DNA from: DAOPKN01 sp035391225
Lineage (GTDB): Bacteria; Thermotogota; Thermotogae; MWEM01
Length of the DNA stretch: 64,000 nucleotides
Direction of reading: 5' to 3'
NCBI GenBank assembly: GCA_035391225.1
Contig: DAOPKN010000002.1
Coordinates: 87,015-151,014 of the forward strand
The notes beneath the pieces are model-generated. The model worked only from the letters and a program-made list of their open reading frames with translations, had not been told where the DNA came from and did no database searches. The position numbers and the translations under genes are program-made. Below are positions 15,457 through 23,896 of this stretch, piece after piece (within the stretch, counting starts at the first letter, position 1; each line of letters begins with the position of its first letter).

Positions 15457-15783
15457 TTGGAACGTGAACTCAGAAGCTCAACCGTGAATGTGCCGGTCCA
15501 GAACCCGGTTCTGGAGCAAGAGCAAACTCTTTCGCCAAGCCGACTAACCGCAATCCTTGCCTTTGCAGGTAAAACCTTGCTGCTCTCCGTGATCCTTTTT
15601 TGTTCCTTTTTCCTTCCCTTCTACTTTGGCTTGGAAACCTCGCGGATGAAGGATGAATCGGCCAAGAAACAAATCCAAATTCGACAGATGGACCTGCAGA
15701 TTTCCGAGCTGGATCGCAAAATTGAAGCCTACAGTGACATGATTTTGCTCAAGCAAAGGGCTTTCGACTACGGCCAACAGTGA
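15457..15783 (+). CDS. FtsL-like small bitopic membrane protein
   Basis: 108 aa: a ~35-residue cytoplasmic head, one membrane helix (~38-58), then a ~45-residue coiled coil (IQIRQMDLQISELDRKI). Position between rsmH and the PBP, size and topology all match FtsL, the divisome scaffold that partners FtsB/FtsQ. Sequence similarity alone is too weak to prove it. The TTG at 15457 is chosen because a run of eight G (15443-15450) can act as ribosome site at normal spacing. Its TGA overlaps the GTG of the PBP gene (GTGA). Confidence 0.6.
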   Translation: MERELRSSTVNVPVQNPVLEQEQTLSPSRLTAILAFAGKTLLLSVILFCSFFLPFYFGLETSRMKDESAKKQIQIRQMDLQISELDRKIEAYSDMILLKQRAFDYGQQ

Positions 15784-17621
15784 TCGAAAAGCGCGTTCGC
15801 ATCGTTACCACGTTCTTCCTTCTTTTCATCCTTGTGCTGCTCGGCCGGAGTTTCTTCCTTTCCCTACAACCCGTATCCCCCGCGGGCCAAAGGACCGGTC
15901 TCTACAAGGTATACCCGCAAAGAGGCATCATCTACGACGCCATGGGTGTTCCCCTCGTCAATAACGCGCACCAGTACATCTACTACTTCGACAGTGGCTA
16001 CTTCCAACGCCAATTGGATCTGGAACGCGTGGATCCGGACGTGGTGCTTTCCCAAGTACACTCTTTTTTTGGGTACGACCCCCAAGAACTCCAACAGAAG
16101 CGGCAGAGCATGCCGTTTGTTCCCGTGGGAAAAACCAGCCAGCCAAGGGAGGACATTCCTTCCCCCCTTTCCCTTTTCATTTCCGTGGACCATTCCAACA
16201 TACGCGGAATCTTGTACCCGGAAATGCAGCAAATCATTGGCAAGGTGGATTCGTTTGGGAGCGGCGTGAATGGGTTGGAACACAAGTGGGACACCATTCT
16301 CGCACCCAAAGGAGAGGGAACCCTTTCGTTTGGTGTGAAAGGCGACTGGCTCCTTCTGGGGGACCACGTGGATTTCATTCCTGCGCAAAACGGGCAAGAC
16401 CTGAACCTTTCCGTGGACTTGCGCTTCCAGCAGCTGCTGAAGAACGCGTTGGAAGAAGGGCTGGAAAAGTACCATGCGGAAAGTGCCTTGGGCATCATCA
16501 TGGAGGCGAAGACGGGAAAAATCCGCGCCATGTATTCCACGCTTCCCTACAACGACGCGATCATGGGATTGTACGAACCCGGTTCCGCTCTCAAGCCCTT
16601 TATTTTTGCGCTGGCACTCAAGTACGACCTGCACGATCTGGATCGCATTTTCTCCTGTACGGGGAAAATCCGTCCCTTTTCCGACCTTCCCACCGTGATC
16701 GGTGATACGCACGTACATGGAGACATCGACCTGGATACGGCGCTTGCCGAATCGTGCAACGTGGCCACCGTGGAACTGGCCAAGCAATTTCTCGAGGAGC
16801 AAGATGATTGGACCTATTTTCGCGAACTGCGCTTGCTGGGATTCGGAAGCAAAAGTGGAATCGAACTTCCCGACGAAATCAACGGGATCCTCCACGTTCC
16901 ACCCGATTGGAACCGTCTCACGGGAGTGCAGATGGCCATCGGCCAAGGGATAGGGGTCACAGGAATCCAGTTGGTTTCCGCGATCAACACCCTGGCAAAC
17001 GATGGCGTGTACATTTCGCCCACCATCCTTCGGGACCGCACAACCCCAGCCCAAACACGCACGTTGTATTCCCAGGATGTTGTCCAGAGGGTCCGCGCAA
17101 TGATGCAGCAAGTGGTGGATTCGGGGACCGGGATTTCCGCGCAGGTACCAGGGATCTCTATCGGTGGGAAAACAGGAACCGCCCAAAAAGCCGAAGCGGG
17201 CATCGGGTACGTGCAGGGGAAGTACGTTTCCAGTTTCGTGGGGTTTTTCCCCGTGGAGGATCCCATCTACACCGTCCTGATCTCCGTGGATGAGCCTGAA
17301 GGCGACGTGTACTACGGGGGAGATGTGGCCGCGCCCATTTTCCAAAAGGTGGTCAAGCAGATCCTTGCCATCGTGAACCAGCCCCAGGATCCGGAACCGA
17401 AACCCATCGTGGTGAAAACATGGACGCTACCAGATTTCCACGGTTTTTCGCGCAAGGATGTATTGGACATTTTGCGTGTGCATCCCATGGGTACCGAAAA
17501 CATCCGTTTCCGGGGAGAAGGGGTGGTGGTGCAACAGGATCCCCTCCCCAACACGCCCATTGAGGATGTAACCCAGTTGGTCCTAACCCTTTCGAACGAA
17601 GGTGATTTCGATGTGCCCTGA
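15780..17621 (+). CDS. FtsI/PBP2B-type transpeptidase with PASTA domain
   Basis: 613 aa, GTG start. One N-terminal membrane helix (~8-28) anchors a dimerisation domain and a transpeptidase domain with all three active-site motifs: S269-A-L-K272 in EPGSALKPF, S325-C-N327, and K464-T-G466. A single PASTA-like domain occupies ~540-610. It cross-links septal peptidoglycan. The presence of PASTA is commoner in Gram-positive division and sporulation PBPs than in typical Gram-negative FtsI. It is followed at once, in overlap, by a helicase rather than by murE/murF. Confidence 0.85.
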   Translation: MIEKRVRIVTTFFLLFILVLLGRSFFLSLQPVSPAGQRTGLYKVYPQRGIIYDAMGVPLVNNAHQYIYYFDSGYFQRQLDLERVDPDVVLSQVHSFFGYDPQELQQKRQSMPFVPVGKTSQPREDIPSPLSLFISVDHSNIRGILYPEMQQIIGKVDSFGSGVNGLEHKWDTILAPKGEGTLSFGVKGDWLLLGDHVDFIPAQNGQDLNLSVDLRFQQLLKNALEEGLEKYHAESALGIIMEAKTGKIRAMYSTLPYNDAIMGLYEPGSALKPFIFALALKYDLHDLDRIFSCTGKIRPFSDLPTVIGDTHVHGDIDLDTALAESCNVATVELAKQFLEEQDDWTYFRELRLLGFGSKSGIELPDEINGILHVPPDWNRLTGVQMAIGQGIGVTGIQLVSAINTLANDGVYISPTILRDRTTPAQTRTLYSQDVVQRVRAMMQQVVDSGTGISAQVPGISIGGKTGTAQKAEAGIGYVQGKYVSSFVGFFPVEDPIYTVLISVDEPEGDVYYGGDVAAPIFQKVVKQILAIVNQPQDPEPKPIVVKTWTLPDFHGFSRKDVLDILRVHPMGTENIRFRGEGVVVQQDPLPNTPIEDVTQLVLTLSNEGDFDVP

Positions 17622-19833
17622 AATGAATACCCAAATCGGGAAGACCCTTTTCAAGGATATGAACTGGCGCGGACTGCGTCCGCTCCAAAAAAAGAGCTTT
17701 TCGGCCATAAGCCAAGGAAACAACACCCTGATCACCGCGGGAACCGCTTCCGGCAAAACGGAGGCTGCACTGTTACCCGTTCTTTCCATGCTGGTTTCCG
17801 ACCCGGAGCTTGCCCATTCCAACTCCCCGGTGGCGTTGTACATCGCCCCGCTGAAAGCCCTGATCAATGATATCTTTGCCCGCCTGCAAAAGTTGGCCCA
17901 AAGGAGTCCGCTCAAGGTGTTTTCGTGGCATTCGGACGTGGAGAGTGCGGAGAAAAGCCTGGCGCTGCAAAAATCCTCCATCCTTGTCACGACCCCGGAA
18001 TCCATCGAAGGCATGTTCGTGTCGAAAAAAGTGGACCCCCGTCTCTTCTTCCAAAACCTACGTTTCCTGTTGATCGATGAGTTACACGCGTTGATTTCCG
18101 GTCCCCGGGGAGCCCAACTTTCCTCGTTGATGGAGCGCTTGGAAGACATCAGCCGTTTCCCCGTACAGAGGGTGGCGATGAGCGCCACCATTGGCAATCC
18201 TCCCGAGGTGTTGCACTGGTTACGCGGGGGAAATCCCCGTCCGTGCCTCCACGTGCACGACGAAGCATCTTCCCAGAAGAGGGTGTGGGTGCGCGAGAAA
18301 AGCCTGGAGAAACTGGTTTCCGATCTCGAAGAAATGATGACGCACCAGGGAAAGGGCATCCTGTTCACATCGAGCAAGCAGGAGGCGGAATTGCTGTATC
18401 ACTACTTGCGCGAAAACGGTTTTCCCTGTTTGCTGCATCACGGTTCCATTGGCAAGGAAATCCGTGAAAAGACGGAAATCCTGTTCAAAACATCTCCCAG
18501 TATCAAGATCATGATCGCTACCACCACGCTGGAAATGGGGATTGATATCGGCGATGTCTCCTACGTTTTCTTCTACTCCGTTCCGCGTTCCGCGGCATCG
18601 TTCATGCAACGCTTGGGAAGGGCTGGGCGAAAAGTGGGGGTGGCAAAAGCGTTGGTGTACGTGCCCACCGACTCGGAAAACCGGGAAAAAATGGCGCAAG
18701 AGCACCTCTTTTTGTTTGGAAACCTGCAACTGCTGCTGGATGGCGAAGTGGAACCCCTGGCCATTTCGGATTTTTACCCCCAGATCCTCGCGCACCAATT
18801 GCTTTCCATGGTACTGGAAAAGGGGAAGATCCCGCTCCAACAAATCGGGGTATTGCGCAACGCTTTTCCATTCCAGGCCATCACGCCGGACGTTCTCCAA
18901 AAGGAGTTGGATTTCCTCCAAGAGCAAAACTGGATCTTCGTGCGGGAGGGAGAGATTCGACTGGGTACGCAGGCTGCGAACAAGTTGAGTGGGATGGGGT
19001 TGGGAGACTTCGTGAGCGTGTTCCAAACGGGAAAGGAATTCCGGGTTTTCCACGGAAGCAAGGAAATTGGAAAGATCCATTCCGCCACGTTCGCCTCGGC
19101 GGAGAAACTGGCATCGGCAGGCATGAACCGGAGCTTCATCCTTGCCGGGCGCGCCTGGAAGATCGTGAAAGCCGATCTCCAACAGAAAACCGTGCAGGTA
19201 GAACCCGACCGTTCGGGGATCAAACCCCTCTGGCTCGGGCAGGGAGAGTTGGTTGCCTATCGTTTTGCGGATGCAATCGGTCGGTTCCTGCTTAATCCGC
19301 CGTTTGCCGATTTCCAGGGGGAATCCAAGCATATCAAGGTGGATCCAGAAGTGCAAGACGCCTTGCTGCAAACCATGGACGAGGAAAAGGAGCACTTGCA
19401 GCAGGGGGAGAGTTGGAGCCTGCGGGCCATCCAGAAAAAACGATCGGTGGATCTGGTGTTGTACAATTACTCCGGCGATCTGTTTAACCTGCTTCTGTCC
19501 CTATTGCTCCCGTTCTTTGAACCCTCCATCCGGAACGTTCGTTGGAACTACAGGGGGCTGCGCTTCCGGAGTCAATCTGCGCCGGACATGGATGCGCTAC
19601 TTTCCTGGCTCGTGCACATGGATTTTTCCGCGTTCGAAGAGAAGATGAACCAAGTGGAGGAGCAAGCCATGCAAAAAGTGGGGGAAAAGATCTTCCAAGA
19701 TTCCTGCACTTCGTTCATTCCCTACGACTTGTACCTGCAAGCCGTGGTTCGCGTTCTGTGGAAAGCTATGCAGGAAGCACTCAAGTCCCTTGGGTCCCAA
19801 TCCCAGCTGGAACAGCAAAAGGAAGTCGTTTGA
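17611..19833 (+). CDS. Lhr-like DEAD/DEAH-box helicase
   Basis: 740 aa. It has superfamily 2 helicase motifs: Walker A TASGKTEAA, motif Ia APLKALI, DELH box (LLIDELHAL), SAT motif (MSATIG), and the C-lobe ATTTLEMGIDIG and QRLGRAGR. A C-terminal region (~440-740) resembles the accessory part of Lhr-type enzymes, but the protein is shorter than full Lhr. It probably unwinds DNA or RNA:DNA hybrids in repair. The ATG at 17611 follows GAAGGTG and overlaps the PBP stop by 11 bp; the GTG at 17602 and the ATG at 17632 are alternatives. Confidence 0.8.
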   Translation: MCPEMNTQIGKTLFKDMNWRGLRPLQKKSFSAISQGNNTLITAGTASGKTEAALLPVLSMLVSDPELAHSNSPVALYIAPLKALINDIFARLQKLAQRSPLKVFSWHSDVESAEKSLALQKSSILVTTPESIEGMFVSKKVDPRLFFQNLRFLLIDELHALISGPRGAQLSSLMERLEDISRFPVQRVAMSATIGNPPEVLHWLRGGNPRPCLHVHDEASSQKRVWVREKSLEKLVSDLEEMMTHQGKGILFTSSKQEAELLYHYLRENGFPCLLHHGSIGKEIREKTEILFKTSPSIKIMIATTTLEMGIDIGDVSYVFFYSVPRSAASFMQRLGRAGRKVGVAKALVYVPTDSENREKMAQEHLFLFGNLQLLLDGEVEPLAISDFYPQILAHQLLSMVLEKGKIPLQQIGVLRNAFPFQAITPDVLQKELDFLQEQNWIFVREGEIRLGTQAANKLSGMGLGDFVSVFQTGKEFRVFHGSKEIGKIHSATFASAEKLASAGMNRSFILAGRAWKIVKADLQQKTVQVEPDRSGIKPLWLGQGELVAYRFADAIGRFLLNPPFADFQGESKHIKVDPEVQDALLQTMDEEKEHLQQGESWSLRAIQKKRSVDLVLYNYSGDLFNLLLSLLLPFFEPSIRNVRWNYRGLRFRSQSAPDMDALLSWLVHMDFSAFEEKMNQVEEQAMQKVGEKIFQDSCTSFIPYDLYLQAVVRVLWKAMQEALKSLGSQSQLEQQKEVV

Positions 19834-20528
19834 TGCCCCACCGCTTCTTCTGCGATCGAAACGAGGGCCAAGAGGCAACTTTCGACCAGCAGGAAGCCCA
19901 GCACCTTCGTGTGCTGCGCAAAAAAAGCGGGGATTCCTTGGAATGGACCGACGGAAAGGGAAACGTGTTCCAGGGGGTGCTCCAGGAACTTCGCAAGGAC
20001 TGCGCGCGTGTTCGGATCCAAAAGGGGGAGATGGACCTTTCCCGGGAGCCGAGTTGTGTGCTGCACCTTTTCCTGGCCAATGCCAAGTGGCCACGCCAAT
20101 CCCTGCTCTTGGAAAAGGCCACCGAACTGGGAGCGCGCGGGATTACCATTTTCCCCTCGGAACGCTCCATCCGGGATCGCGAAAAGAGCCAAAGGTGCAA
20201 ACTCGTCGTGCGAAAAGCGCTCAAACAATGCGGTGGAACGCTTCTTCCCGAACTTTGCTTTCCCGGTTCCTTCGAAGATTTCCTGCATTCCATCCCGCCA
20301 GGGGTGACACTCTACCACTTGGACCCACTTGCAACCCATACTCTCCCCGATGTTCCGGAAACCGGAAAAATCGGTCTGGTACTCGGACCCGAGGGAGGGT
20401 TTTCCGAGCCGGAAAAAAAACAACTGGAGAACCGGGGTGCCCGGTCCATCCAGTTGGGAAAACGAATCCTTCGCTTGGAAACCGCAGCGATCGCTGCGCT
20501 ATCCTTTTTTTTCCTCCGCCAAGGGTGA
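19833..20528 (+). CDS. rsmE: 16S rRNA (uracil-1498-N3)-methyltransferase RsmE
   Basis: 231 aa. It begins MPHRFFC, the usual RsmE opening. It contains LLLEKATELGARGI and ERSI(x)R, and ends with the SPOUT knot signature LVLGPEGGFSEPE ... LGKRILRLETA. It methylates U1498 at N3 using SAM. Its ATG overlaps the helicase TGA (TGATG). Its last 30 bp overlap the convergent threonine synthase gene. Confidence 0.93.
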   Translation: MPHRFFCDRNEGQEATFDQQEAQHLRVLRKKSGDSLEWTDGKGNVFQGVLQELRKDCARVRIQKGEMDLSREPSCVLHLFLANAKWPRQSLLLEKATELGARGITIFPSERSIRDREKSQRCKLVVRKALKQCGGTLLPELCFPGSFEDFLHSIPPGVTLYHLDPLATHTLPDVPETGKIGLVLGPEGGFSEPEKKQLENRGARSIQLGKRILRLETAAIAALSFFFLRQG

Positions 20529-21722
20529 CAGCGGAACGGGTTTTTCCTGCACGAATGGGTGTGCCGCCGAGAAATCTTTCAACCCGTTTCCCGTATTGAT
20601 CAAAACCACGCGGGAAGAACGGGGAAGTTTCCCCTGTTGTTGGAGTTCTTGCAGGCCGGCAAGGCAAGCTGCTCCCGCGGGTTCTGCAAAGATCCCCGTG
20701 CTGCGGGCGAGCTCCACGATGGCATTTCCGATTTGCTCGTCGGACACGCTCACGAAGAACCCGCCATTTCGCCGCGCGTAGGTACAAGCCTTCAGCACGT
20801 CACGGGGTTTTCCCACCGCGATGGAATCCGCCAAGCTGTGGGCATCGGCTACATCCTGAACCCCGAAAGGCTCCCCGGCTTCGAAAGCCCGCAAAACGGC
20901 GTTTGCGCCTTGCGCTTGTACCCCCACTACCACGGGAACCCGTTGGACCAAACCACATTCCCGCAAGTCTTCAAACCCCTTGATCACGCTGCTGAAAACG
21001 GTTCCATCTCCCACGCTCACCAGCACCAAGTCGGGAACCGCCCAACCCATTTGCCAGGCGATCTCCAGGGCAACGCTTTTCTTGCCTTCCAGCAAAAAGG
21101 GGTTAATCGCGGAGTTTCGGCAATACCATCCCTGTGCAAATCCCTTTTGCAGCGAAAGATCAAAGGCCTGGTCGTAGCTTCCCTGCACCGAGAACACCTC
21201 CGCTCCGAAAACCAGCAGCTGCGCAATTTTGGCGCGGGGGGCCTTTTCGGGTACGAACAGATGTGCCTTGATTCCCGCAGGGGCGCACAACCCGGCCAAC
21301 GAGCTCGCAGCGTTTCCCGTGGAAGCAGCGAACACGTGTTTCTTTCCGAATTGGCGCGCCCGAGAGATGGCAACGGCGCTTGCGCGGTCTTTCAAGGAGG
21401 CGGTGGGGTTCTTTCCATCGTCTTTCACCCATACCTCCTGTACCTGGTAACGGTCCGACAGGCGTGGCGCGGGCACCAGGGGGGTATCTCCCACGGGGAG
21501 CTCCCGGAAAAAAAGGGCGGGGTCCACGGGAAGAAACTCTATCCATTTCTCCAGGCCCGGCTTCTCCGGGTAAACACGGGGTTTTTGCCGCTTCCAGTTA
21601 AACACAACTTCCAGGGTGCCCAGGCGATCCCCGCAGGCCTCACACGTATACCGTTCCAAGGTGGGATCGTACGACTTGCCACAATGCAGGCAGCGCAGGG
21701 CGTAGTGCCCGGTTGCACTCAT
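20499..21722 (-). CDS. thrC: Threonine synthase-like PLP enzyme
   Basis: 407 aa. The N-terminus carries a four-Cys zinc-ribbon (CLHCG ... CEACG), as in class II threonine synthases. The PLP lysine lies in NPTASLKDRAS, and the cofactor-binding loops AASTGNAASS and VSVGDGT are present. The expected reaction is O-phosphohomoserine to threonine. It has no other threonine genes beside it. Instead it follows kdd and an iron-sulfur DHOD-like gene, so a role on a related beta/gamma-substituted amino acid cannot be excluded. The ATG overlaps the upstream stop (ATGA); the 3' ends of thrC and rsmE overlap by 30 bp. Confidence 0.8.
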   Translation of the reverse strand: MSATGHYALRCLHCGKSYDPTLERYTCEACGDRLGTLEVVFNWKRQKPRVYPEKPGLEKWIEFLPVDPALFFRELPVGDTPLVPAPRLSDRYQVQEVWVKDDGKNPTASLKDRASAVAISRARQFGKKHVFAASTGNAASSLAGLCAPAGIKAHLFVPEKAPRAKIAQLLVFGAEVFSVQGSYDQAFDLSLQKGFAQGWYCRNSAINPFLLEGKKSVALEIAWQMGWAVPDLVLVSVGDGTVFSSVIKGFEDLRECGLVQRVPVVVGVQAQGANAVLRAFEAGEPFGVQDVADAHSLADSIAVGKPRDVLKACTYARRNGGFFVSVSDEQIGNAIVELARSTGIFAEPAGAACLAGLQELQQQGKLPRSSRVVLINTGNGLKDFSAAHPFVQEKPVPLSPLAEEKKG

Positions 21723-22816
21723 TCGAACACCCCGGAAATGGCATGAACCGGGCAGCGACTCTGGCACAGCCCGCAGCCGAAGCATTCGTCGCTGTTGCAC
21801 GAAACGCCCTCGCTGGTCATCTCCAAGGCGAAGTAGGGACAGTTGTCCACGCAAAGGTTGCAGCGCGTGCAGCGATCGTTGTCGATACGCGGCGTACGTC
21901 GTTCATAAAGCGGCTGCGTGTTGGCCTGCAGTGCTTGCCCGCGGATGTGCTGCAACTTTTCGATGCCGTGTTTCTGCATTTCGTGGGGAAGAGCGGACAG
22001 GATCTTGGCATACAGCGTTTTTCCCCGAAGCATGGCCGCAGAAAGCATTTGGACGGCGCTGGCCCCCGCGCGGAGAAACGCGATCACGTCCGATGCGCTG
22101 GCAATCCCCCCGGTTCCGATGATGGGGATGTCCACGTGGGTGGCTACTTTCCGGATAATGGCCAGTGCGATGGGCTTGATCACGGGTCCGGAAACCCAGC
22201 CAAAGCCTTCGTCGCTCCCCAACGGTGAGTTGGTCGAAAACGTGCCCAATGGATAGGCAGGACCCAAGGAGTTGATGGCAACCACACCGTATCCACCGTT
22301 TTCTTTCACCATCTGGGCAAATTCCACCGGATCGGGGATATGCGGACTCATCTTGATGAAAACGGGTTTCGACGTAATGGAGGAAGCGCTTCGCACGGTT
22401 CTGGCGATGGGTTCCAAGCTTTTCCCGAGGTAATGGGTGGAAAGCTCGAATGCTGCGGCGAATTTTTCGAAGCGGGGAAGCAACGAAACGATTTCCTCCT
22501 CCTTGTATCCCAGGGACACGAATAGAGGTTGGGAAAGGTCCGTGAGCCCTGGAAAAAACTCTTCTTCCCATTTCTCGGGACCATACTCGGACCATAATTC
22601 CGCGTTGTACACGCGATCCCGCTCCGCGAGAATACAGGGCCGCGGGACCTGCGCGGGTTTCACGCTAATCGTTTTGGAAACCAGGCCCCCAACCCCTTGC
22701 TCGGCCAGGAACCGGATTTTGCGCGCATCCCCCACCAGCGGCCCGGAAGCGGGCATGAGTGGGTTTTCCAAGAACAGGCGATCTCCGAGTTGCACGTGCA
22801 TATCCGGTGAAGCCAT
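21719..22816 (-). CDS. Dihydroorotate dehydrogenase-like FMN protein with two [4Fe-4S] sites
   Basis: 365 aa. Residues ~1-295 form a PyrD/PreA-like TIM barrel with NPLMPASGP, the SKPVFIKMSPH segment and the FMN phosphate loop IIGTGGIAS. Residues ~310-365 carry a double ferredoxin module, CTRCNLCVDNCP and CFGCGLCQSRCP. This layout resembles PreA, the catalytic subunit of NAD-dependent dihydropyrimidine dehydrogenase, or a ferredoxin-linked PyrD. No preT or pyrimidine gene is adjacent. The ATG at 22816 has GGGGTGAG at good spacing; a GTG at 22825 is possible. Confidence 0.75.
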   Translation of the reverse strand: MASPDMHVQLGDRLFLENPLMPASGPLVGDARKIRFLAEQGVGGLVSKTISVKPAQVPRPCILAERDRVYNAELWSEYGPEKWEEEFFPGLTDLSQPLFVSLGYKEEEIVSLLPRFEKFAAAFELSTHYLGKSLEPIARTVRSASSITSKPVFIKMSPHIPDPVEFAQMVKENGGYGVVAINSLGPAYPLGTFSTNSPLGSDEGFGWVSGPVIKPIALAIIRKVATHVDIPIIGTGGIASASDVIAFLRAGASAVQMLSAAMLRGKTLYAKILSALPHEMQKHGIEKLQHIRGQALQANTQPLYERRTPRIDNDRCTRCNLCVDNCPYFALEMTSEGVSCNSDECFGCGLCQSRCPVHAISGVFE

Positions 22817-22834
22817 GTTGCTCACCCCTTTCGC

Positions 22835-23875
22835 TTATTCACCGTAACGCTTCTCAAACACCTTCAGCAATCCGGGATTATTGGCGACAACATCCAAAGC
22901 ATAGCGGGCGTGATCCTTGGCGTACCCATTTCCCACGATCATGTCCACGTCCTTCCCAACACCTTCCGCGCCCAGCGCTGCCTTTGTGAAACTCGTGGCC
23001 ATGGAAAAGAAGTACACCTTTCCGCGGTGTTTCGTGGACAGGATACAAGCCATTTCGGTGTTGGGCGCGTTGACCACGTTGATCGTCACGTCGCACAGCT
23101 CTCCGTCCGTGGCGTCGTGGATCATGTGGTACACCCCCACTGCATCCGTGGCGTCGACCTGCAGGATGGCATCGAACAACCCGGTTTTCTCCACTTCCTC
23201 GCGCTTGTTATTGTGGTGAATCAACCCGATGAGTTTGCCCACGTTGCCGATTGTCTGGCGGGCGACGGTGCTGCAGAGCAAACCGGATTTCCCCGCTGCG
23301 CCCATCACCATCACGGTATCTCCCGGGCGAACCAGTCGGGCCGTTTGGATGGGAGCACCCGCCACATCCAGGATAGAAAGGGCAAGGGGTTCGGACATGG
23401 TGGCGGGAAGCTTGGCCAGAACACCGCTCTCGAAAAGCACGGCCTTGGCCTCCACTTCCACTTGCTCGCGGTCCAGGTGCACTTTCAAGATGCGGTCGAT
23501 CTTGAGGGGAGTGAGCGAAAGGGAAACCAGCGAGGCCACCTTGTCACCCACGCGCACCCCGTGTTTTTGGGCCATGTTCTTGGAGATGCGGGCCACCGTT
23601 CCCACCAGCATTCCCCCCGACCCGGTCACGGGATTGTGCATCTTGCCTCTTTCTTGCACCACCTGGAGGATCTTTGCCGCCACCTTCTCCTCCTCGCTCC
23701 CCACTTCTTCCTTGATCTGTCGGAACGAAGCCGAATCGATGTTCAGGCGTGTCACGTCGATGATGATCTCGTTTTCGTAATCGTGGTCCATGTTGTTATC
23801 AAGTTTCCAGGCGGGTTGGGGAAGACTCCCCTTCGGATCGATAACCCGGTGGGAACCAAAAGGACATGTGGACAA
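22835..23875 (-). CDS. kdd: L-erythro-3,5-diaminohexanoate dehydrogenase
   Basis: 346 aa. The opening STCPFGSHRVIDPKGSLPQP matches the highly conserved start of Kdd. The middle has an MDR-type nucleotide site (VMVMGAAGKSGLL). Kdd oxidatively deaminates 3,5-diaminohexanoate to 5-amino-3-oxohexanoate in anaerobic lysine fermentation. The partner genes kamA, kamDE, kce and kal are not in this window, so the pathway is only suggested. The TTG start at 23875 is supported by GAGGAGG seven bases upstream. Confidence 0.82.
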   Translation of the reverse strand: MSTCPFGSHRVIDPKGSLPQPAWKLDNNMDHDYENEIIIDVTRLNIDSASFRQIKEEVGSEEEKVAAKILQVVQERGKMHNPVTGSGGMLVGTVARISKNMAQKHGVRVGDKVASLVSLSLTPLKIDRILKVHLDREQVEVEAKAVLFESGVLAKLPATMSEPLALSILDVAGAPIQTARLVRPGDTVMVMGAAGKSGLLCSTVARQTIGNVGKLIGLIHHNNKREEVEKTGLFDAILQVDATDAVGVYHMIHDATDGELCDVTINVVNAPNTEMACILSTKHRGKVYFFSMATSFTKAALGAEGVGKDVDMIVGNGYAKDHARYALDVVANNPGLLKVFEKRYGE

Positions 23876-23896
23876 ACCGTTTCCTCCTCTCAAAGG

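Noticed and set aside
15864..17345. A 493-codon minus-strand frame opposite the PBP gene
   Set aside because: It mirrors the codons of the PBP, is His/Gly-rich without motifs and has no ribosome site; the plus strand encodes a complete PBP with all active-site motifs.
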